Below are positions 62,066 through 64,000 of a DNA stretch of 64,000 nt, one piece after another. The DNA is taken from NCBI GenBank assembly GCA_030066685.1, contig JASJBF010000002.1, forward strand, positions 62,001 to 126,000, in the 5' to 3' direction. The position numbers and the translations under genes were made by a program. Under the pieces are notes generated by a model that was given only the letters and a program-made list of their open reading frames with translations, did no database searches and was not told the origin of the DNA. The stretch comes from Kiloniellales bacterium. GTDB taxonomy: Bacteria > Pseudomonadota > Alphaproteobacteria > Kiloniellales > JAKSBE01. Position 1 is the stretch's first letter. The number at the start of each line of letters is the position of its first letter.

Positions 62066-62278
62066 CGCCGATGGTCTCGCTGTGTGAGGGGGCGGGACGC
62101 GACGGCGCCGAAGCGCGCTCGCTCCGTCACACTTCGTTACAAAGCCTTGCAAATTGACGCCGAGTTCCCCAGCGCGCGACATACGGCGGTGACGCGAGCC
62201 TGCTTCCCTAGGGACACGCGGGAGGGCTAGCGCGGCGCGCCGTCCTCCTTTGCATGTCGTCTTGTTGGGGAGGACAGA

Positions 62279-63001
62279 ATGTTAGCGTTGAGGACCCAGA
62301 AGGCCCGGCGTTCCTGCGGACTGCGCAAGACCGGCTTTGCGGAGGGGCTGCCGGAAGGGCCCCTGGTCGATCTGTTTCTGGCCTCGGTCCGCAAGTCGGC
62401 GTCTGCGCGCGAGATCATCGTCTGCGAGGGCGACAGCAGCGAGAGCGTCTTCGAGGTCGTCGAGGGCGTGGTCAAGCTCTACAAGCTGACGCCGGACGGC
62501 CGGCGCCAGGTTACGGGCTTCGTCTATCCCGGACAGCTTTTCGGCCTGTCGCAGCAAGGCACCTGCATCTACACGGCCGAGGCGGTCACCCCGGTCACGG
62601 TCGTGCTCTACCCCCGGACCAAGCTGGACCACTTGGCCGCGCAGGTGCCCGGCTTGGCGCAGCGCTTGCTGGCGCTGGCGACCCGTGAGTTGATCACGGC
62701 ACAGGAACAAATGCTCTTGCTCGGCCGAAAGACCGCGGTGGAGAAGATCGCCTCCTTCCTCGTTGCCCAGGCGGCCGACGCCGTCGCCCGCGGCGGCGAT
62801 GGTGGCAGCCTCTACCTGCCGATGACCCGGGCCGACATCGGCGACTATCTCGGGCTGACCACCGAGACCGTCAGCCGCGTGTTCAAGCCGTTGAAAGAGC
62901 ACGGAATTCTCTCTCTCCGGCATCAGAAGTACGTGGTCATCCATGACCATGCCAAGCTCATGGATCTGGCGAACGGCAACCTGCATGGCTTCGAGTACTG
63001 A
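62279..63001 (+). CDS. Crp/Fnr-family regulator, FixK-like
   Basis: A 240-aa regulator with GGGGAGGA before ATG 62279. The cNMP-type sensor domain (30-145) is followed by a dimer helix and a helix-turn-helix with MTRADIGDYLGLTTETVSR. Recognition residues Glu196, Ser199 and Arg200 match FNR Glu209, Ser212 and Arg213, predicting binding to TTGAT-N4-ATCAA. The Cys set that holds the FNR iron-sulfur cluster is absent, so it does not sense oxygen as FNR does. It is FixK- or Dnr-like. Four matching sites occur in this window (34597, 49126, 56143, 63674). Confidence 0.85.
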   Translation: MLALRTQKARRSCGLRKTGFAEGLPEGPLVDLFLASVRKSASAREIIVCEGDSSESVFEVVEGVVKLYKLTPDGRRQVTGFVYPGQLFGLSQQGTCIYTAEAVTPVTVVLYPRTKLDHLAAQVPGLAQRLLALATRELITAQEQMLLLGRKTAVEKIASFLVAQAADAVARGGDGGSLYLPMTRADIGDYLGLTTETVSRVFKPLKEHGILSLRHQKYVVIHDHAKLMDLANGNLHGFEY

Positions 63002-63019
63002 AGCGTCGAGGAGGTCGGC

Positions 63020-63640
63020 GTGAGCCGGTTGCCCGAACCCTCCGACCCGGGGCACTCAGACAGGAACCGGCCTGTCGGGGGCGATCACTTCGCAGCCCGG
63101 CGGACTTTCGGTCGCCCCGGTAGGCTTGCCGGGGGTCTGCCCGCACCCCGGCGGCGCGCCGTCGTTGCCGCCTTCGAAGACCGGCTGCGACTTGAAGCCG
63201 CCCTCATGGCGCTGCCGCGCCTAGGCGTCAGCGCCGGCCGCTTTGGGATCTGCGCGACCGAGGCGTCCTTGGAATCCCTGCTGCCCCGCCGTTTTCGGGC
63301 TGCGGCGACCCAGGATCCCGGGCCGGTTCTGATTGTCGGCGACGGCTTTGTGGCGAGCGGCGAAGGGCGTCCTGTGGTGAAGGCCATGACGTGCCTGCCG
63401 GGAGGGACGGGGTCGGACCGCCTCCTGGTCTCGGATGGCTGGCCGCTGCCCACGTCGCCGGACCCGGCCGCTGCCGCCGTTTCCGGGGATCTCGCAAGGC
63501 TGCTCTCGGCGACCCGGGGCCGGCCCACGGTTCTCCTGGGCCTACGCCTGCTTAACAGCCAGCCGGCGGCCTCCGTCTGCCGGGCGTTGCTGGCGATCAA
63601 CGACGGCCCGGTCGAGCTTCACGACCTCAGAATTCCCTGA
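63020..63640 (+). CDS. Uncharacterised protein following the FixK-like gene
   Basis: A 206-aa protein with GTG start 63020 after GAGGAGG. It lies 18 bp after the regulator stop, so cotranscription is likely. A central part has VAAFEDRLRLEAALMALPRL and GPVLIVGDGFVASGEGRPVV. It ends LLAINDGPVELHDLRIP. This alternation of strand and helix suggests an alpha/beta domain, but I do not recognise a family. No signal peptide or transmembrane helix. Confidence 0.6.
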   Translation: MSRLPEPSDPGHSDRNRPVGGDHFAARRTFGRPGRLAGGLPAPRRRAVVAAFEDRLRLEAALMALPRLGVSAGRFGICATEASLESLLPRRFRAAATQDPGPVLIVGDGFVASGEGRPVVKAMTCLPGGTGSDRLLVSDGWPLPTSPDPAAAAVSGDLARLLSATRGRPTVLLGLRLLNSQPAASVCRALLAINDGPVELHDLRIP

Positions 63641-63673
63641 ACCTGCCTGCCTGAGCTTGCCGCCCCCGACATC

Positions 63674-63687
63674 TTGACGTGGGTCAA
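63674..63687 (+). promoter_or_regulatory. FNR/FixK-type operator before the last gene
   Basis: TTGAC-GTGG-GTCAA, a perfect dyad, 88 bp before the start of the gene at 63775 and 34 bp after the stop of the preceding gene. Confidence 0.65.
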
Positions 63688-63774
63688 TGAGCGACCCCGT
63701 ATCCGGGTGTTCTCTGGTCGTCGGCGGTCGTACCGTCGAGCTTTCGGCAGGGTGGACAGGCCCTGGGGGAAAGT

Positions 63775-64000
63775 ATGGTCGAGAGCGGCAAGGACGCTGA
63801 TCTGAAAGAGATCCTCCGTGACCCGACGCGGGTTTTCCGTCAGCCCGAGGACGTGCTGCTGCATCCGGAGCTGGATCGGGAGGCGAAGATCGCCATCCTG
63901 CGCTGGTGGGAGCGCCGCGACCGCGATGCCTTGGCCCAGGAATCGCTTCGGCCGGACGGCGAATCCCTGCGCCTGAGCCGGATCATCCGTGCCCTGAACG
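63775..64000 (+). CDS. Hypothetical small protein, N-terminal part (runs off the window)
   Basis: ATG 63775 follows GGGGGA. The 75 visible residues include DLKEILRDPTRVFRQPEDVL, LHPELDREAKIAILRWWERR and DALAQESLRPDGESLRLSRI. This is a short family frequent in alphaproteobacteria, in which a segment like DPxxVFxxPxDVL is followed by LSREQKIAILRRWE. The proteins have no assigned role. The FNR/FixK-type site upstream suggests low-oxygen expression. The 3' end is outside. Confidence 0.7.
   Translation, partial: MVESGKDADLKEILRDPTRVFRQPEDVLLHPELDREAKIAILRWWERRDRDALAQESLRPDGESLRLSRIIRALN

Overview
This window is GC-rich chromosomal DNA from an alphaproteobacterium, probably a Rhodospirillales-like lineage. 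The assignment is inferred from gene content: a CpdR-type receiver next to tRNA-Val, a DgcN/DgcA pair, TRAP transport, a FixL-like haem-PAS kinase with a FixK-like Crp regulator, and densely packed operons with ATGA start/stop overlaps. No rRNA, CRISPR array or prophage was seen.

Layout. 1-9900: end of dgcN, dgcA, a Ca/Na antiporter, a methyltransferase, an uncharacterised four-gene operon (AAA+ ATPase, two TPR/transmembrane paralogues, a small membrane protein), a first speD-speE pair, and two small exported proteins. 9985-16645: acyl-CoA dehydrogenase, an AT-rich foreign-looking membrane protein beside an IS110 remnant, then a VOC / class III CoA-transferase / MaoC-like operon. 16659-24036: class V aminotransferase, ankyrin protein, lytic transglycosylase, GNAT, N-formylglutamate amidohydrolase, cpdR-like, tRNA-Val, two Hsp20 genes under a sigma32-like promoter with a CIRCE operator, and an HtrA/DegP-like protease. 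24152-27996: DctMQP TRAP transporter divergent from a DHDPS/NAL-family aldolase. 28215-34509: thioredoxin-CcdA-like membrane protein and a six-gene group 3b-type [NiFe] hydrogenase operon with an embedded cyclic-nucleotide-binding subunit. 34807-41475: YgaP-like rhodanese, recQ, small secreted proteins and a second speD-speE pair.

41505-42833 has no protein gene but is highly ordered: a terminator, a good sigma70-like promoter, a putative ~1.1-kb structured RNA containing a tRNA-like cloverleaf, a nested palindromic element inside that RNA, and a dispersed paired-palindrome repeat. 42830-48651 is an operon of GGT-family enzyme, sialidase-like protein, ChaN-PDZ protein and M1-like peptidase. 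48754-64000 looks like a low-oxygen/stress block: PHA synthase, small stress proteins, DUF5996 protein, Usp, Lon-like protease, nicotinate phosphoribosyltransferase, CPA2 antiporter, FixL-like hybrid kinase, OmpR-type regulator and FixK-like regulator.

The main unifying idea is an oxygen-responsive regulon. Four strong TTGAN-N4-NTCAA sites lie upstream of the hydrogenase, phaC, the lon/pncB divergent promoter and the last gene, in the same window as a kinase with the FixL haem ligands and a FixK-type regulator. The least explained items are the large RNA candidate and a family of paired palindromes whose arms vary while linker and ends are kept; all four dispersed copies supply or touch the stop codon of the neighbouring gene.
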